From assembly GCA_016870515.1 (NCBI GenBank), contig VGBL01000008.1:26339-90338 (forward strand): a stretch of DNA of 64,000 nt, given 5' to 3'. Numbering within the stretch: the first letter of the stretch is position 1; each line of letters begins with the position of its first letter. Positions 42,754 through 51,679 of this stretch are shown piece by piece. This DNA comes from Actinomycetota bacterium. Lineage in GTDB: Bacteria; Actinomycetota; Actinomycetes; S36-B12. Below the pieces are notes generated by a model that was not told where the DNA came from, searched no databases, and saw only the letters and a program-made list of their open reading frames with translations. The position numbers and the translations under genes were made by a program.

Positions 42754-45035
42754 GGCACCTGCGGCTGATCCCGGCGGCCGTTGCTACGTGGGCCTGCGGC
42801 CTAGCGGTCATCGCCCTCGCTCCCGGGTCCGTCATCCCGGCGCGCATGAGCGGCGTACTCGCCATCGCCGTGGGCCTGGCCGTGCTGATCGTCCCGCGCC
42901 TTCGACTCCTTGCGCTCGCTGCGGTCCTGCTGGCGTCAGGAGTCGCCCTGATCACGGCATCCCTCTACGCGGAATCGATCACGCTAGGCCCGGTCGCACG
43001 CGCGGGCGCCGAGAGCCAGCGCGTGATCGCCGATCTGCTGGTCGGCGGCGACCTGAGGATGCGCGACGGCGTTGTCGAACAGCGCGCGCAGGTCGAGTCC
43101 CTGTCCAGTGTTGGTGGCGCTTGGCAGGTGCAGGCGCCGGTGCTCCTGCGCTCGGAGACCGCCTTCGCCATGGGCAGTCGCGTGCGCGTGACGGCGCGGG
43201 CGAGGCCCGGTGATGCGCTTCGCGGCTACGCCGCCGTCCTGTCGGTGGACGCCGATGAATACCTGCAGCCGCCGGGCCCGCTGCCCGCCATGGCCAACGC
43301 AGTGCGGGGCGGACTGCGCGAGGCCCTCGATGGCGCCGACCCGCGTGCGGCAGCCCTGGTCGAGGGTCTCGCGGTCGGTGACGAGTCCGCTCAGCCGCCC
43401 GGCCTGGCCGATCAGATGCGGGAATCGGGGCTCTCCCATCTGACCGCGGTGTCGGGTGGCAACACCGCGATCGTGGTGGGCGCGGTCCTCATCGGCACGG
43501 CACTCATCCGCATGGCGCTGGTCGGACGCGTGCTGTGCGCGCTCGGCGCGCTCGCGGCCTTCGTCGTCATCGTGGGGCCGCAGCCGAGCGTGCTGCGCGC
43601 CGCCGCGATGGGCGTCGTTGCCCTGGCGGCCATGATCTCCGGCGGTCGCCGTCGCGGTGTCGCCGCGCTGGCCGGAAGCGTGGTCGTCCTGATCGCCTGG
43701 TCACCCGGCCTGGCGGTCTCCTGGGGATTCCCCCTCTCCGTCGCCGCGACGGCCGGACTGTTGGCGCTGGCACCGCCGCTGCTGGCCCGCATGCGTGCCT
43801 TTACCGGCGTACGCCGTCACGTCGCCGAGGCGCTCGCGATGACGATTGCCGCGCAGGTGGCCACGTTGCCGCTCATCGCGGCCTTCGGCCAGGGCATCAG
43901 CCTGGTCTCCGTCCCGGCCAACCTGCTCGCGGCACCGGCGGTGGTACCCGTCACGGTGCTCGGCCTGCTCGCGGCGGTCATCTCTCCGGTGAGTGCGCCC
44001 GTCGCGCACCTGCTGGCGCGCTTCGCCGAGCCGCCTGCGGCCTGGATCGCTGCCGTGGCCGAGCATTCGGCCGCCCTGCCCGCCGCGACGCTGCCGTGGC
44101 CGGGTGGGCTGCCGGGAGCGGCGTTCGCCCTGGTGGTCGCTGCGGTGGCCATCTGGGTCATTCGACGTCGCCGGGGCCGACATGAGATGGCCTTCCAGCC
44201 GCGCGTCATCGCCGTGATCACCGTGGTCGTGGGCGTCGTCGCCGTCATCGCCCTGCGGCTGCCCGACAGAGCCGGGTGGCCGCCGCCGGGATGGGTGATG
44301 GTCGCCTGCGATGTCGGTCAGGGCGATGCACTCGTCCTGCGTGCGTCCGACACCGACGCTGTCCTGGTAGACGCCGGACCCGACCCCGAGCTCATTGATC
44401 GGTGCCTGTCCGATCTGGCTATCACGACGGTTGGCCTGCTCGTGCTCACGCATCCGCATGCCGACCATGTCGACGGAGTGCCGGGAGTCCTCGGCGGGCG
44501 CATGATCGACGAAGCACTCGTCTCGCCACTGCGCGAGCCGCCCGAGCAGGCGGAGAAGGTCAACGAGTGGTTGGCGGGGATCCCTGTGCGGACGGCGCGA
44601 GCGGGGGAGCGGCGTACGGTCGGTGGCGTCACCTTGACGACGCTGTGGCCGCAGCGCATCATTCGCGGTCCGGAGTCCGCACCCAACAATGCCAGCGTGG
44701 CCCTGCTCGCCGAGGTCGGCGGCGTCCGCATCCTGCTCCTGGGCGATGTCGAGACGGCCGCACAGGTCGCCCTTCGGACGTCGGTGGGGATGGATGGCGT
44801 CGATGTGGTGAAGGTGCCGCACCACGGCAGCCGCTACCAGGATCCGGCGCTCGCCAGCTGGACCGGCGGCCGCGTCGCGATCATCACCGTCGGCGCCGGC
44901 AACCGCTATGGCCATCCGGCGCCCGAGACGCTCGAGCAGTGGCGCTACGCCGGGGCGGTGATCGCGCGCACCGATGAGGTGGGCGACGTGGCGGTGGTGG
45001 CCGATCCGGGGATCGGGATCGTGTCGCGGCGCTAG
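42750..45035 (+). CDS. comEC: Competence protein ComEC (DNA uptake channel with metallo-beta-lactamase domain)
   Basis: 761 residues. The N-terminal half has many membrane helices and the competence domain (about 190-470, GLAVGDESAQPPGLADQMRESGLSHLTAVSGGNTAIV). The C-terminal 250 residues are a metallo-beta-lactamase-like domain with HPHADHVDG, VVKVPHHGSRYQDP and VTVGAGNRYGHPAPETLE, thought to degrade the non-transported strand. The ORF-track start is inside comEA; GTG 42750 overlaps the comEA stop. Its stop overlaps that of the convergent holA. Confidence 0.93.
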   Translation: MRHLRLIPAAVATWACGLAVIALAPGSVIPARMSGVLAIAVGLAVLIVPRLRLLALAAVLLASGVALITASLYAESITLGPVARAGAESQRVIADLLVGGDLRMRDGVVEQRAQVESLSSVGGAWQVQAPVLLRSETAFAMGSRVRVTARARPGDALRGYAAVLSVDADEYLQPPGPLPAMANAVRGGLREALDGADPRAAALVEGLAVGDESAQPPGLADQMRESGLSHLTAVSGGNTAIVVGAVLIGTALIRMALVGRVLCALGALAAFVVIVGPQPSVLRAAAMGVVALAAMISGGRRRGVAALAGSVVVLIAWSPGLAVSWGFPLSVAATAGLLALAPPLLARMRAFTGVRRHVAEALAMTIAAQVATLPLIAAFGQGISLVSVPANLLAAPAVVPVTVLGLLAAVISPVSAPVAHLLARFAEPPAAWIAAVAEHSAALPAATLPWPGGLPGAAFALVVAAVAIWVIRRRRGRHEMAFQPRVIAVITVVVGVVAVIALRLPDRAGWPPPGWVMVACDVGQGDALVLRASDTDAVLVDAGPDPELIDRCLSDLAITTVGLLVLTHPHADHVDGVPGVLGGRMIDEALVSPLREPPEQAEKVNEWLAGIPVRTARAGERRTVGGVTLTTLWPQRIIRGPESAPNNASVALLAEVGGVRILLLGDVETAAQVALRTSVGMDGVDVVKVPHHGSRYQDPALASWTGGRVAIITVGAGNRYGHPAPETLEQWRYAGAVIARTDEVGDVAVVADPGIGIVSRR

Positions 45036-46033
45036 GCGTTGGCGGACGGCGAGGCCGTGCGTACGACGAACTCCTCGAGCACGTGGAGCTTTTGGTCGAC
45101 ATCGAGGGAGTCGCCCGGGCGCAGACCGCCCTTCATCGCGACGTCGACACCGCTCAGCGTGACGGTCGCCTTGGCCAGGCGATCCGGGCGCCACCTCTTG
45201 GCCCGGGCGCGCACGTTGCGCACCTGCCAGTCGAACTTGATGCCGGTTTCCTGCATGACGTCGGCGTCGCTGGCCGACGGGGGCATGCCCTGGATTCGGG
45301 CCATGTTGCGCAAGCCGCTCGCGATAGCGGCTGTGATGGCCGGTCCGACACCGGCCCGTCCACTGCCCTCCACGGCCCACCGCAGGTCGCGCAGGGCTTC
45401 GACGGGGCGGCGTTCCCAGATCGAGTCGGACACGCGGTAGCCCTGCATGTCGGCGATGCCCCCGAAGTAGGCGCGTACGTCGTCGTCGGTGATCGGGTCG
45501 CCTTCGAGGTCGGTGCACAGCTGGTTGATCGCGCCGACCAGGAGCGGCAGATCGTGGCCGATGGCGTCGTAGAGCGCCCGCAGCGCATCGGGGGTGGCCT
45601 TGCGGCCGTGCCGGCGTACCTCCTCGAGCAGGAAGTCCTGGGTGGCGCGGCCCTTCTTCAGCGCGGAGCAGGACACCTCGGCGGCTCCCGCGCCGCGAAT
45701 GGCCGTGAGGTAGCGCTTGCCCTTCACGCCGCCGGGATGGTGCACGACGACGGCGAAGGAGTCGGGTGGGTCGGCGATGGCCTGCTCGAGCACGGCGAAT
45801 GTCACGTCGTCGAACTGGTCAGCGCCGTCGATGATGACGAGGGTCGTGTCGCCGAAGAGGGTGGGGCTGAGCGCCCCCGCGAGGGCCTCGGGGGTGGCGT
45901 CGCCGAGGATGATCGTCTGGACGGTCGGCGTCTGGCCGAATCGCTCGCGGGCGGCGGTGCGCGCATCCGTGAGGGCGCGGTCGACGAGCACCTGCTCGGA
46001 ACCCATGATCAATGTCAGGGGGAGGCTCGCCAC
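45032..46033 (-). CDS. holA: DNA polymerase III subunit delta
   Basis: A 333-residue clamp-loader subunit that opens the beta sliding clamp. The family's weakly conserved N-terminal domain begins LTLIMGSEQVLVDRAL, and the middle and C-terminal helical domains (IGHDLPLLVGAINQLCTDLEGDPITDDDVRAYFGG; QVRNVRARAKRWRPDRLAKATVTLSGVDVAMKGGLRPG) are present. The position between comEC and rpsT is standard for the gene. The start is GTG 46033. It is likely transcribed with the upstream rpsT gene. Confidence 0.9.
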   Translation of the reverse strand: MASLPLTLIMGSEQVLVDRALTDARTAARERFGQTPTVQTIILGDATPEALAGALSPTLFGDTTLVIIDGADQFDDVTFAVLEQAIADPPDSFAVVVHHPGGVKGKRYLTAIRGAGAAEVSCSALKKGRATQDFLLEEVRRHGRKATPDALRALYDAIGHDLPLLVGAINQLCTDLEGDPITDDDVRAYFGGIADMQGYRVSDSIWERRPVEALRDLRWAVEGSGRAGVGPAITAAIASGLRNMARIQGMPPSASDADVMQETGIKFDWQVRNVRARAKRWRPDRLAKATVTLSGVDVAMKGGLRPGDSLDVDQKLHVLEEFVVRTASPSANA

Positions 46034-46093
46034 GGGGTCAGCATGCCACCTGAAATGCCACCGGCCGGGTAGCGCCCGACGGGGGAGGGACGG

Positions 46094-46354
46094 CTAGAGG
46101 GAGGCGGCCTTCTTGGCGATCGCCGACTTGCGGTTGGCTGCCTGGTTCTTGTGGATGACGCCCTTACTCGCTGCCTTGTCGAGGCTGCGGCAGGCATCGC
46201 CAGCGGCTTCCTTGGCCTTGGCGGCGTCGCCAGAGGCGGCGGCCTCGCGGAACTTGCGCACGGAGGTCTTCAGGGACGACTTCACAGCCTTGTTGCGCTG
46301 CCGCGCCTTCTCATTGGTGCGGTTGCGCTTGATCTGTGACTTGATGTTGGCCAC
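46094..46354 (-). CDS. rpsT: 30S ribosomal protein S20
   Basis: An 86-residue primary 16S-binding protein. It begins [35 protein letters not shown] and ends [21 protein letters not shown], both diagnostic. The ORF-track start at 46372 adds six non-family residues; GTG 46354 is the conserved start, with a weak AGAGG site. TAGCCT on the minus strand (46416-46411) is a likely -10, leaving a leader of about 50 bases. Confidence 0.94.
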   Translation of the reverse strand: MANIKSQIKRNRTNEKARQRNKAVKSSLKTSVRKFREAAASGDAAKAKEAAGDACRSLDKAASKGVIHKNQAANRKSAIAKKAASL

Positions 46355-46376
46355 GAAGCCTCTGCCTCTCATGAAC

Positions 46377-46401
46377 GTCGGCCCGCCCTGGGCAGGCCGA
46401 C
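46377..46401 (-). promoter_or_regulatory. Hairpin in the rpsT leader
   Basis: GTCGGCC and GGCCGAC form a 7-bp stem with an 11-base loop, 23 bases upstream of the rpsT start codon. S20 represses its own translation in E. coli; whether this stem has that role is untested. Confidence 0.35.
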
Positions 46402-46456
46402 CGAGGGGAAAGGCTACCGGGGGCGCCTTGTGGAGGCCAAATGCGGGTCCGGGACA

Positions 46457-46493
46457 CGCCTAGGGCCCCAGGGCCCCCCACCTCCCCTAGGCG
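46457..46493. promoter_or_regulatory. Inverted repeat upstream of lepA
   Basis: CGCCTAGGG (46457-46465) and CCCTAGGCG (46485-46493) are perfect 9-bp arms around 19 bases. They lie just before TAATGT (46497-46502), a likely lepA -10, covering the -35 region in the divergent rpsT-lepA interval. It may be an operator. Confidence 0.4.
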
Positions 46494-46598
46494 CACTAAT
46501 GTGGTGAGTGGCCGCTAACCCCCTGAGATAGCGACCAGTCGGCGCAACGGTGCGCGGTGCCGGAATGCCCCATCTGCTCCCCATGGGAGCATAGGTCG

Positions 46599-48434
46599 GT
46601 GCCCGCCCCCGCCCCCGGCAAGACCGATCCGGCGATGATCCGCAACTTCTGCATCATCGCCCACATCGACCACGGCAAGTCCACCCTGGCGGACCGGATG
46701 CTCCAGATCACCGGCGTGGTGGACGACCGCCAGATGCGGGCCCAGTACCTCGACCGCATGGATATCGAGCGGGAGCGCGGCATCACCATCAAGTCCCAGG
46801 CCGTCCGCCTGCCCTATCGCGCTGCCGACGGCCGCGACTACGTCCTCAATCTCATCGACACCCCCGGCCACGTCGACTTCACCTACGAGGTCTCCCGCAG
46901 CCTGGCGGCCTGCGAGGGGGCGGTGCTGCTGGTCGATGCCGCCCAGGGCATCGAGGCGCAGACCCTGGCCAACCTCTGCCTCGCGCTCGAGAACGACCTG
47001 CAGATCATTCCCGTGCTCAACAAGATCGATCTGCCGGCGGCCCAACCCGAGAAGTACGCGGCGGAACTCGCCCACATCATCGGCTGCTCGCCCGACGACG
47101 TCCTACGGGTCTCGGCGAAGACCGGCGACGGTGTCGGCGACCTGCTCGAGGAGGTCGTGCGGTCGGTCCCGCCCCCTGTCGGCGACGCCAACGCGCCTTT
47201 GCGTGCCCTCATCTTCGATTCGGTCTACGACACCTACCGCGGCGTCGTGACCTACGTGCGCGTCATCGACGGTCGCGTGTCCACGCGTGAGCGCATCGCC
47301 ATGATGTCGACGAAGGTGACGCACGACCTGCTCGAAGTCGGCGTCATCTCGCCCGAGACCATGGCCGCGGCCGCGATCGGCGTGGGCGAGGTGGGCTACC
47401 TCATCACCGGCGTCAAGGACGTGCGTCAATCTCGTGTCGGTGACACTGTTACCAGCGCGCAAAAGGGAGCAACCCAGGCCCTCGGCGGCTACCGCGACCC
47501 CAAGCCGATGGTCTTCTCGGGCCTCTACCCCATCGACGGCTCCGACTATCCGGCCCTGCGCGATGCGCTCGACAAGCTCAAGCTCAACGACGCAGCGCTC
47601 GTCTACGAGCCGGAGACCTCGGTCGCGCTCGGGTTCGGCTTCCGCTGCGGCTTCCTCGGCCTGCTCCACCTAGAGATCGTGCGCGAGCGACTCGAGCGTG
47701 AGTTCAATCTCGACCTCATCTCCACGGCACCCAACGTCGTCTACTCGGTGCGCAAGGACGACGGCAGCGAGGTCATCGTCACCAACCCGTCGGAGTTCCC
47801 CACCGGCAAGGTCGCCGAGGTCTTCGAGCCGGTCGTACGCGCGACGATCCTGTCGCCCTCCGACTTCGTCGGCACGATCATGGAGCTATGCCAGGCGCGA
47901 CGCGGCGGGCTTCTCGGCATGGACTACCTCAGTCAAGACCGCGTGGAGCTTCGCTACACCCTGCCTTTGGCCGAGATCGTCTTCGACTTCTTCGATCAGC
48001 TCAAGTCGCGCACCAAGGGCTACGCATCCCTTGACTACGAGACGAGCGGTGAGCAGTCCGCCGACCTCGTGAAGGTCGACATACTCCTGCACGGCGACAC
48101 CGTCGATGCCTTCAGCGCCATCGTGCACAAGGACAAGGCCTATGCCTACGGCGTTGCCATGACCGCCAAGCTGCGCGAGCTCATACCGCGCCAGCAGTTC
48201 GAGGTGCCCATCCAGGCAGCCATCGGCTCGCGCGTCATTGCCCGGGAGACCGTGCGAGCCATGCGCAAGGACGTGCTGGCCAAGTGCTACGGCGGTGACA
48301 TCACCCGCAAGCGCAAGCTGCTTGAGAAGCAGAAGGAAGGCAAGAAGCGTATGAAGATGGTGGGCCGAGTCGAGGTGCCCCAGGAGGCCTTTATCGCGGC
48401 GCTGTCGACCGGCGAGGAATCCGCCAAGAAGTAA
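46599..48434 (+). CDS. lepA: Elongation factor 4 (LepA, ribosome back-translocase)
   Basis: A 611-residue translational GTPase. G1 is AHIDHGKST, the switch region holds [10 protein letters not shown]3 is DTPGHVDF, and G4 is NKIDLP. The EF4-specific C-terminal domain ends in [38 protein letters not shown]. The ORF-track start at 46557 is less likely than GTG 46599, which has GGGAG nine bases upstream and gives normal length. Its stop is one base from that of the convergent lipoprotein gene. Confidence 0.95.
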   Translation: MPAPAPGKTDPAMIRNFCIIAHIDHGKSTLADRMLQITGVVDDRQMRAQYLDRMDIERERGITIKSQAVRLPYRAADGRDYVLNLIDTPGHVDFTYEVSRSLAACEGAVLLVDAAQGIEAQTLANLCLALENDLQIIPVLNKIDLPAAQPEKYAAELAHIIGCSPDDVLRVSAKTGDGVGDLLEEVVRSVPPPVGDANAPLRALIFDSVYDTYRGVVTYVRVIDGRVSTRERIAMMSTKVTHDLLEVGVISPETMAAAAIGVGEVGYLITGVKDVRQSRVGDTVTSAQKGATQALGGYRDPKPMVFSGLYPIDGSDYPALRDALDKLKLNDAALVYEPETSVALGFGFRCGFLGLLHLEIVRERLEREFNLDLISTAPNVVYSVRKDDGSEVIVTNPSEFPTGKVAEVFEPVVRATILSPSDFVGTIMELCQARRGGLLGMDYLSQDRVELRYTLPLAEIVFDFFDQLKSRTKGYASLDYETSGEQSADLVKVDILLHGDTVDAFSAIVHKDKAYAYGVAMTAKLRELIPRQQFEVPIQAAIGSRVIARETVRAMRKDVLAKCYGGDITRKRKLLEKQKEGKKRMKMVGRVEVPQEAFIAALSTGEESAKK

Positions 48435-48860
48435 TCAGACAGAGCGAACGTTGACCGTGACGATCGTCTGATCGCCCATGGGCACGCCGAGCAGTGTCAC
48501 GACGTAGCCAAAGGCCCGAAACCCCCACATGCCATTGGCCCCGGGCGGGATGAGGGCGTCGATCGCCCAGCCGTTGTTCTGCAGGTAGAGGGCGTAGTCG
48601 TTGATGGCCTGAGTCTGATTGCCCGCCGAGGCGTATTGCGCCGTGAAGTTGCCGTTGGTCCCGCTGGCGCTCACCAGAGTGAAGCCGGGAACGGGCGGAA
48701 GTTGGCTCGGCCAGCCCTCGGGAAGCTGGGCCGGGCCGGCGGGGGACGTCGGTGCCGGCGCGGGAGCACTCGACGTCGTGCCGGAGTCCGCCCCCCCGCC
48801 GCACGCGGCGAGCGTGACGGCGAGGGCGGCGGCACCGACTGCGATGAGGGCTCGTCGCAT
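48435..48860 (-). CDS. Putative lipoprotein
   Basis: 141 residues. The signal peptide MRRALIAVGAAALAVTLAAC ends in a lipobox (L-A-A-C, Cys20), so the protein should be lipid-anchored outside the membrane. A Ser/Pro/Ala linker is followed by a small domain of about 85 residues (GFTLVSASGTNGNFTAQYASAGNQTQAINDYALYLQNNGWAID) that I do not recognise; the pattern of two strands, a helix with Gln/Asn and a GW motif resembles small secreted ligand-binding folds. It directly follows the DUF4870 gene on the same strand. Confidence 0.7.
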   Translation of the reverse strand: MRRALIAVGAAALAVTLAACGGGADSGTTSSAPAPAPTSPAGPAQLPEGWPSQLPPVPGFTLVSASGTNGNFTAQYASAGNQTQAINDYALYLQNNGWAIDALIPPGANGMWGFRAFGYVVTLLGVPMGDQTIVTVNVRSV

Positions 48861-49250
48861 CTACTTGACGAGCCTGAGGGTCAGGGGATAGCGGTATTCG
48901 ATGCCGTCCTTGTTCTTGAGGCCGGCGATGATGCAGAAGACGATGTTCAGGATAATCACGGCCAAGATGAGGAAGGCGCCGATCACCACGATCGTCAGGA
49001 TCAGGCTGACGATGTAGGCGATCGTGACGGTGATCTGGAAGTTCAGCGCCTCCGTTGACTCCTTCTTCACGAAGGCGCTTCGGGGACCGAACACCAGCAT
49101 CACGATGAGGGGCCCGATGAAGCCCAGGATGATGCCCGAGAGCTGGGCGAGCATGGCCCACGTGCGCTCGTCGGACTGCGACATGGGCCGCTCGCCACCC
49201 GATGGCGGCGGAGCGGCGGGCGGGGGCGGTGGCGGTTGGGTTGGTGACAT
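48861..49250 (-). CDS. DUF4870 domain membrane protein
   Basis: 129 residues. A Pro-rich N-terminus (SPTQPPPPPPAAPPP) precedes SDERTWAMLAQLSGIILGFIGPLIVMLVFGPRSAFVKKESTEALNFQITVTIAYIVSLILTIVVIGAFLILAVIILNIVFCIIAGLKNKDGIEYRYPLTLRLV, which is the DUF4870 pattern with three membrane helices and an E-A-L-N-F-Q motif. Function unknown. The ORF track begins at 49379, but AGGAGG lies four bases before ATG 49250. It is in an operon with the downstream lipoprotein gene. Confidence 0.85.
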   Translation of the reverse strand: MSPTQPPPPPPAAPPPSGGERPMSQSDERTWAMLAQLSGIILGFIGPLIVMLVFGPRSAFVKKESTEALNFQITVTIAYIVSLILTIVVIGAFLILAVIILNIVFCIIAGLKNKDGIEYRYPLTLRLVK

Positions 49251-49324
49251 AGTGCCTCCTAAGTGGGAACTGCCCTTCCAATGTACGGCGCCCGGGGCCC
49301 TGACTTCTCGCTCGACGGAGGACA

Positions 49325-50494
49325 ATGAGCCAGGTGTCGTGGCTCGAGGCAGTGTCAGGTCGCTCGATCCGATCCCCATGGGGCATCTACCTCCATGTCC
49401 CCTACTGCGCCTCCCGCTGCGGCTACTGCGACTTCAACACCTATACGGCGGCCGAGCTCGGGCCCGGCGTCAGTCAATCGTCGTACGCTCACGCTCTCAT
49501 CGGCGAACTCCGCCTTGCACGCAGCGCCCTACCGGATGCGCCCCCCGTGGATACCATCTTCATCGGAGGCGGGACGCCGACCCTGCTGGGCGCCGCCGCC
49601 CTCGTGCGAATCTTGGAGACGGTCGGCAGCGAGTTCGGCCTGGCAGCGTCGGCGGAAATCACCACGGAGGCCAACCCCGATTCGATCGATCGCCAGGGTC
49701 TGGAGGTCCTGCGCAACGCGGGATTCACCCGCATCTCCTTCGGCGTGCAGAGTCTTGCGCCCCAGGTCCTGGACACCTTGGAGCGCACGCACACGCCGGG
49801 TCGCTCGCTTGCGGCGCTTCGCGAAGCTCGACAAGCGGGATTCGAGCACATAAGTGCCGACCTCATTTACGGCACTCCGGGTGAGTCCGACGACGATCTT
49901 GCGCTGTCCGTTGACGGCGTGCTGGAAACGGGAATCGATCACCTCTCGGCCTATGCCCTCATCGTCGAGCCCGGCACTCGACTGGCCAGGCAGGTGGGAC
50001 GAGGCGATATCCCGCTACCCGACGACGACATCGCGGCGGATCGCTACGAGATGGTCGACCGGCTCGCGACCCGCGCCGGCATGCAGTGGTACGAGGTCTC
50101 CAATTGGGCGCGCCCGGAGGGGGAGTGCCGACACAACCTTGGCTATTGGCGCGGCGCCGACTGGTGGGGGGCGGGCCCGGGAGCCCATGGCCACCTGGGC
50201 AGCCTGCGCTGGTGGAACCTCAAGCATCCGGCCGCTTACACCGCGCGCATTGATGCCGGGGAGCTACCCGTCGATGGCTGGGAGGCGCTCACCGCTGACG
50301 ATGCCCGACTCGAGGACGCGATGCTGCGCATCCGCGTGCGCGACGGCCTGCCGTGCGGGCAGCTGACCGTGGACTCGATGGCCGGACTCGTCGATGACGG
50401 CCTGGTGCGGATCACCACCCAGGGCAACGCCGTACTCACCGACCGAGGACGCCTGCTCGCCGATCTGGTCGTGCGTCGGCTTGCCTTTCGGTAG
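49325..50494 (+). CDS. hemW: Radical SAM heme chaperone HemW
   Basis: 389 residues. The radical SAM cluster is Cys28-x3-Cys32-x2-Cys35 (YCASRCGYCDFNTY). The family continues with TIFIGGGTPTLLGAAALVRILE, TTEANPDSIDRQGLEVLRNAGFTRISFGVQS and a C-terminal HemN-like wing (YEVSNWARPEGECRHNLGYWRGADWWGAGPGAHGHLG). HemW-type proteins hand heme to respiratory enzymes and are not coproporphyrinogen dehydrogenases. The GGAGG site precedes ATG 49325. The lepA-hemW-hrcA order is common. Confidence 0.92.
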   Translation: MSQVSWLEAVSGRSIRSPWGIYLHVPYCASRCGYCDFNTYTAAELGPGVSQSSYAHALIGELRLARSALPDAPPVDTIFIGGGTPTLLGAAALVRILETVGSEFGLAASAEITTEANPDSIDRQGLEVLRNAGFTRISFGVQSLAPQVLDTLERTHTPGRSLAALREARQAGFEHISADLIYGTPGESDDDLALSVDGVLETGIDHLSAYALIVEPGTRLARQVGRGDIPLPDDDIAADRYEMVDRLATRAGMQWYEVSNWARPEGECRHNLGYWRGADWWGAGPGAHGHLGSLRWWNLKHPAAYTARIDAGELPVDGWEALTADDARLEDAMLRIRVRDGLPCGQLTVDSMAGLVDDGLVRITTQGNAVLTDRGRLLADLVVRRLAFR

Positions 50495-50521
50495 GCGCGC
50501 AGGGGCTGCCCGCCGGGTCAG

Positions 50522-50536
50522 GCGCCCTTAGGGCGC
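50522..50536 (+). terminator. Possible hairpin terminator after hemW
   Basis: GCGCCC-TTA-GGGCGC is a tight 6-bp hairpin 27 bases after the hemW stop, followed by GAAAG instead of T residues. Termination is only possible, not assured. Confidence 0.3.
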
Positions 50537-50605
50537 GAAAGACGCTCAGGGGTGGGCTGGGTCACGGCGACCCCTCGTCAACAGGCTCCATGGAGCCCCA
50601 ACGCG

Positions 50606-50637
50606 TAGACTTGGCACTCAAGCCGGGGGAGTGCCAA
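50606..50637 (+). promoter_or_regulatory. CIRCE operator and -10 of the hrcA-dnaJ operon
   Basis: TTGGCACTC (50611-50619), nine bases, GAGTGCCAA (50629-50637): a perfect inverted repeat matching the CIRCE consensus except for G/C in place of one A/T pair per arm. TAGACT (50606-50611) is the likely -10, so HrcA bound here would cover the transcription start. This implies heat-shock control of hrcA, dnaJ and possibly rsmE by the HrcA repressor encoded next. Confidence 0.92.
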
Positions 50638-50664
50638 GCAGACCCGTATCGGAGGTGAGGGCGC

Positions 50665-51675
50665 GTGCTCGAGGATCGCCGTCTCGCCGTCCTGCGGGCC
50701 ATCGTCGAGGACTACGTCTGCACGCGCGAGCCAGTCGGCAGCAAGGCACTGGTCGAGCGCTACCCACTCGGCGTCTCATCGGCCACCATCCGCAATGACA
50801 TGGCGGCGCTTGAGGAGGAGGGCTACATCGCCCAGCCCCACACCAGCGCTGGCCGCATTCCGACCGACCTCGGCTACCGCGCCTTCGTCGACCGGCTCTC
50901 CGGCGTCAAGCCCCTTTCGCCGGCCGAACGTCGGGCCATCTCCAACTTCCTGGCCGGCGCCGTCGACCTCGATGACGTCATGGCACGCAGCGTGCGACTT
51001 CTCGCGCAGCTGACCCGTCAGGTAGCACTCGTCCAATACCCCTCTCTCGTGCAATCCACTGTCCTGCACCTCGAGATCGTGCGGCTGAGTTCCACTCGCG
51101 TACTCCTGGTGCTTATCGCCGCTACCGGCCGTGTGGAGCAGCGGTCGGTGGACCTTCCCGCCCCCGTATCGGAGGGATTCGTCACCGCACTTCGCTCGCG
51201 CCTGCTCACGGCCATCATCGGCCAGCGCTGCACCGATCTGTCCGGTCGCATGGAGGGGCTGGCCGAGCAGTTCCCCGCCGACGAGCGACCCAGCGCCCAG
51301 GCCATCATCGCCACGCTGCTGGAGGCGACCGTCGAGAGCGAGGAGCGCCGCGTGATGCTGGGCGGCACCGCCAACCTCGCGCGCTACCGTGACTCCTTCT
51401 CCACCCTCGAGCCCGTGCTCGAAGCCCTCGAGGAGCAGGTCGTGCTGCTGCGACTGCTGGGCGAGGTGTCGGGGCAGGTGAGCGTGCGGATCGGCCACGA
51501 GAATCCCGTCGAGGACCTGCAGTCAACCAGCGTCGTCGCAGCCGGCTACGGACGTGGATCCGCGGTGGCTGCGGGCGTCGGCGTCCTGGGTCCGACGCAC
51601 ATGGACTACCCCGGCACGATGGCCGCCGTGCACGCCGTCGCGCAGTACCTCAGCCGGATCCTGGACGAAAACTAG
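50665..51675 (+). CDS. hrcA: Heat-inducible transcription repressor HrcA
   Basis: A 336-residue repressor with an N-terminal winged helix ([73 protein letters not shown]), which binds CIRCE. The GAF-like middle and C-terminal domains are present ([21 protein letters not shown]-type strand). GTG 50665 follows GGAGGTGAGG. HrcA is autoregulated through the CIRCE element just upstream and releases DNA when GroEL is titrated by unfolded protein. Confidence 0.95.
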   Translation: MLEDRRLAVLRAIVEDYVCTREPVGSKALVERYPLGVSSATIRNDMAALEEEGYIAQPHTSAGRIPTDLGYRAFVDRLSGVKPLSPAERRAISNFLAGAVDLDDVMARSVRLLAQLTRQVALVQYPSLVQSTVLHLEIVRLSSTRVLLVLIAATGRVEQRSVDLPAPVSEGFVTALRSRLLTAIIGQRCTDLSGRMEGLAEQFPADERPSAQAIIATLLEATVESEERRVMLGGTANLARYRDSFSTLEPVLEALEEQVVLLRLLGEVSGQVSVRIGHENPVEDLQSTSVVAAGYGRGSAVAAGVGVLGPTHMDYPGTMAAVHAVAQYLSRILDEN

Positions 51676-51679
51676 CGAC

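Noticed and set aside
43701-45518. 605-codon minus-strand ORF over comEC and holA
   Set aside because: Arg/Gly/His-rich low-complexity product spanning two opposing real genes; not a plausible protein.
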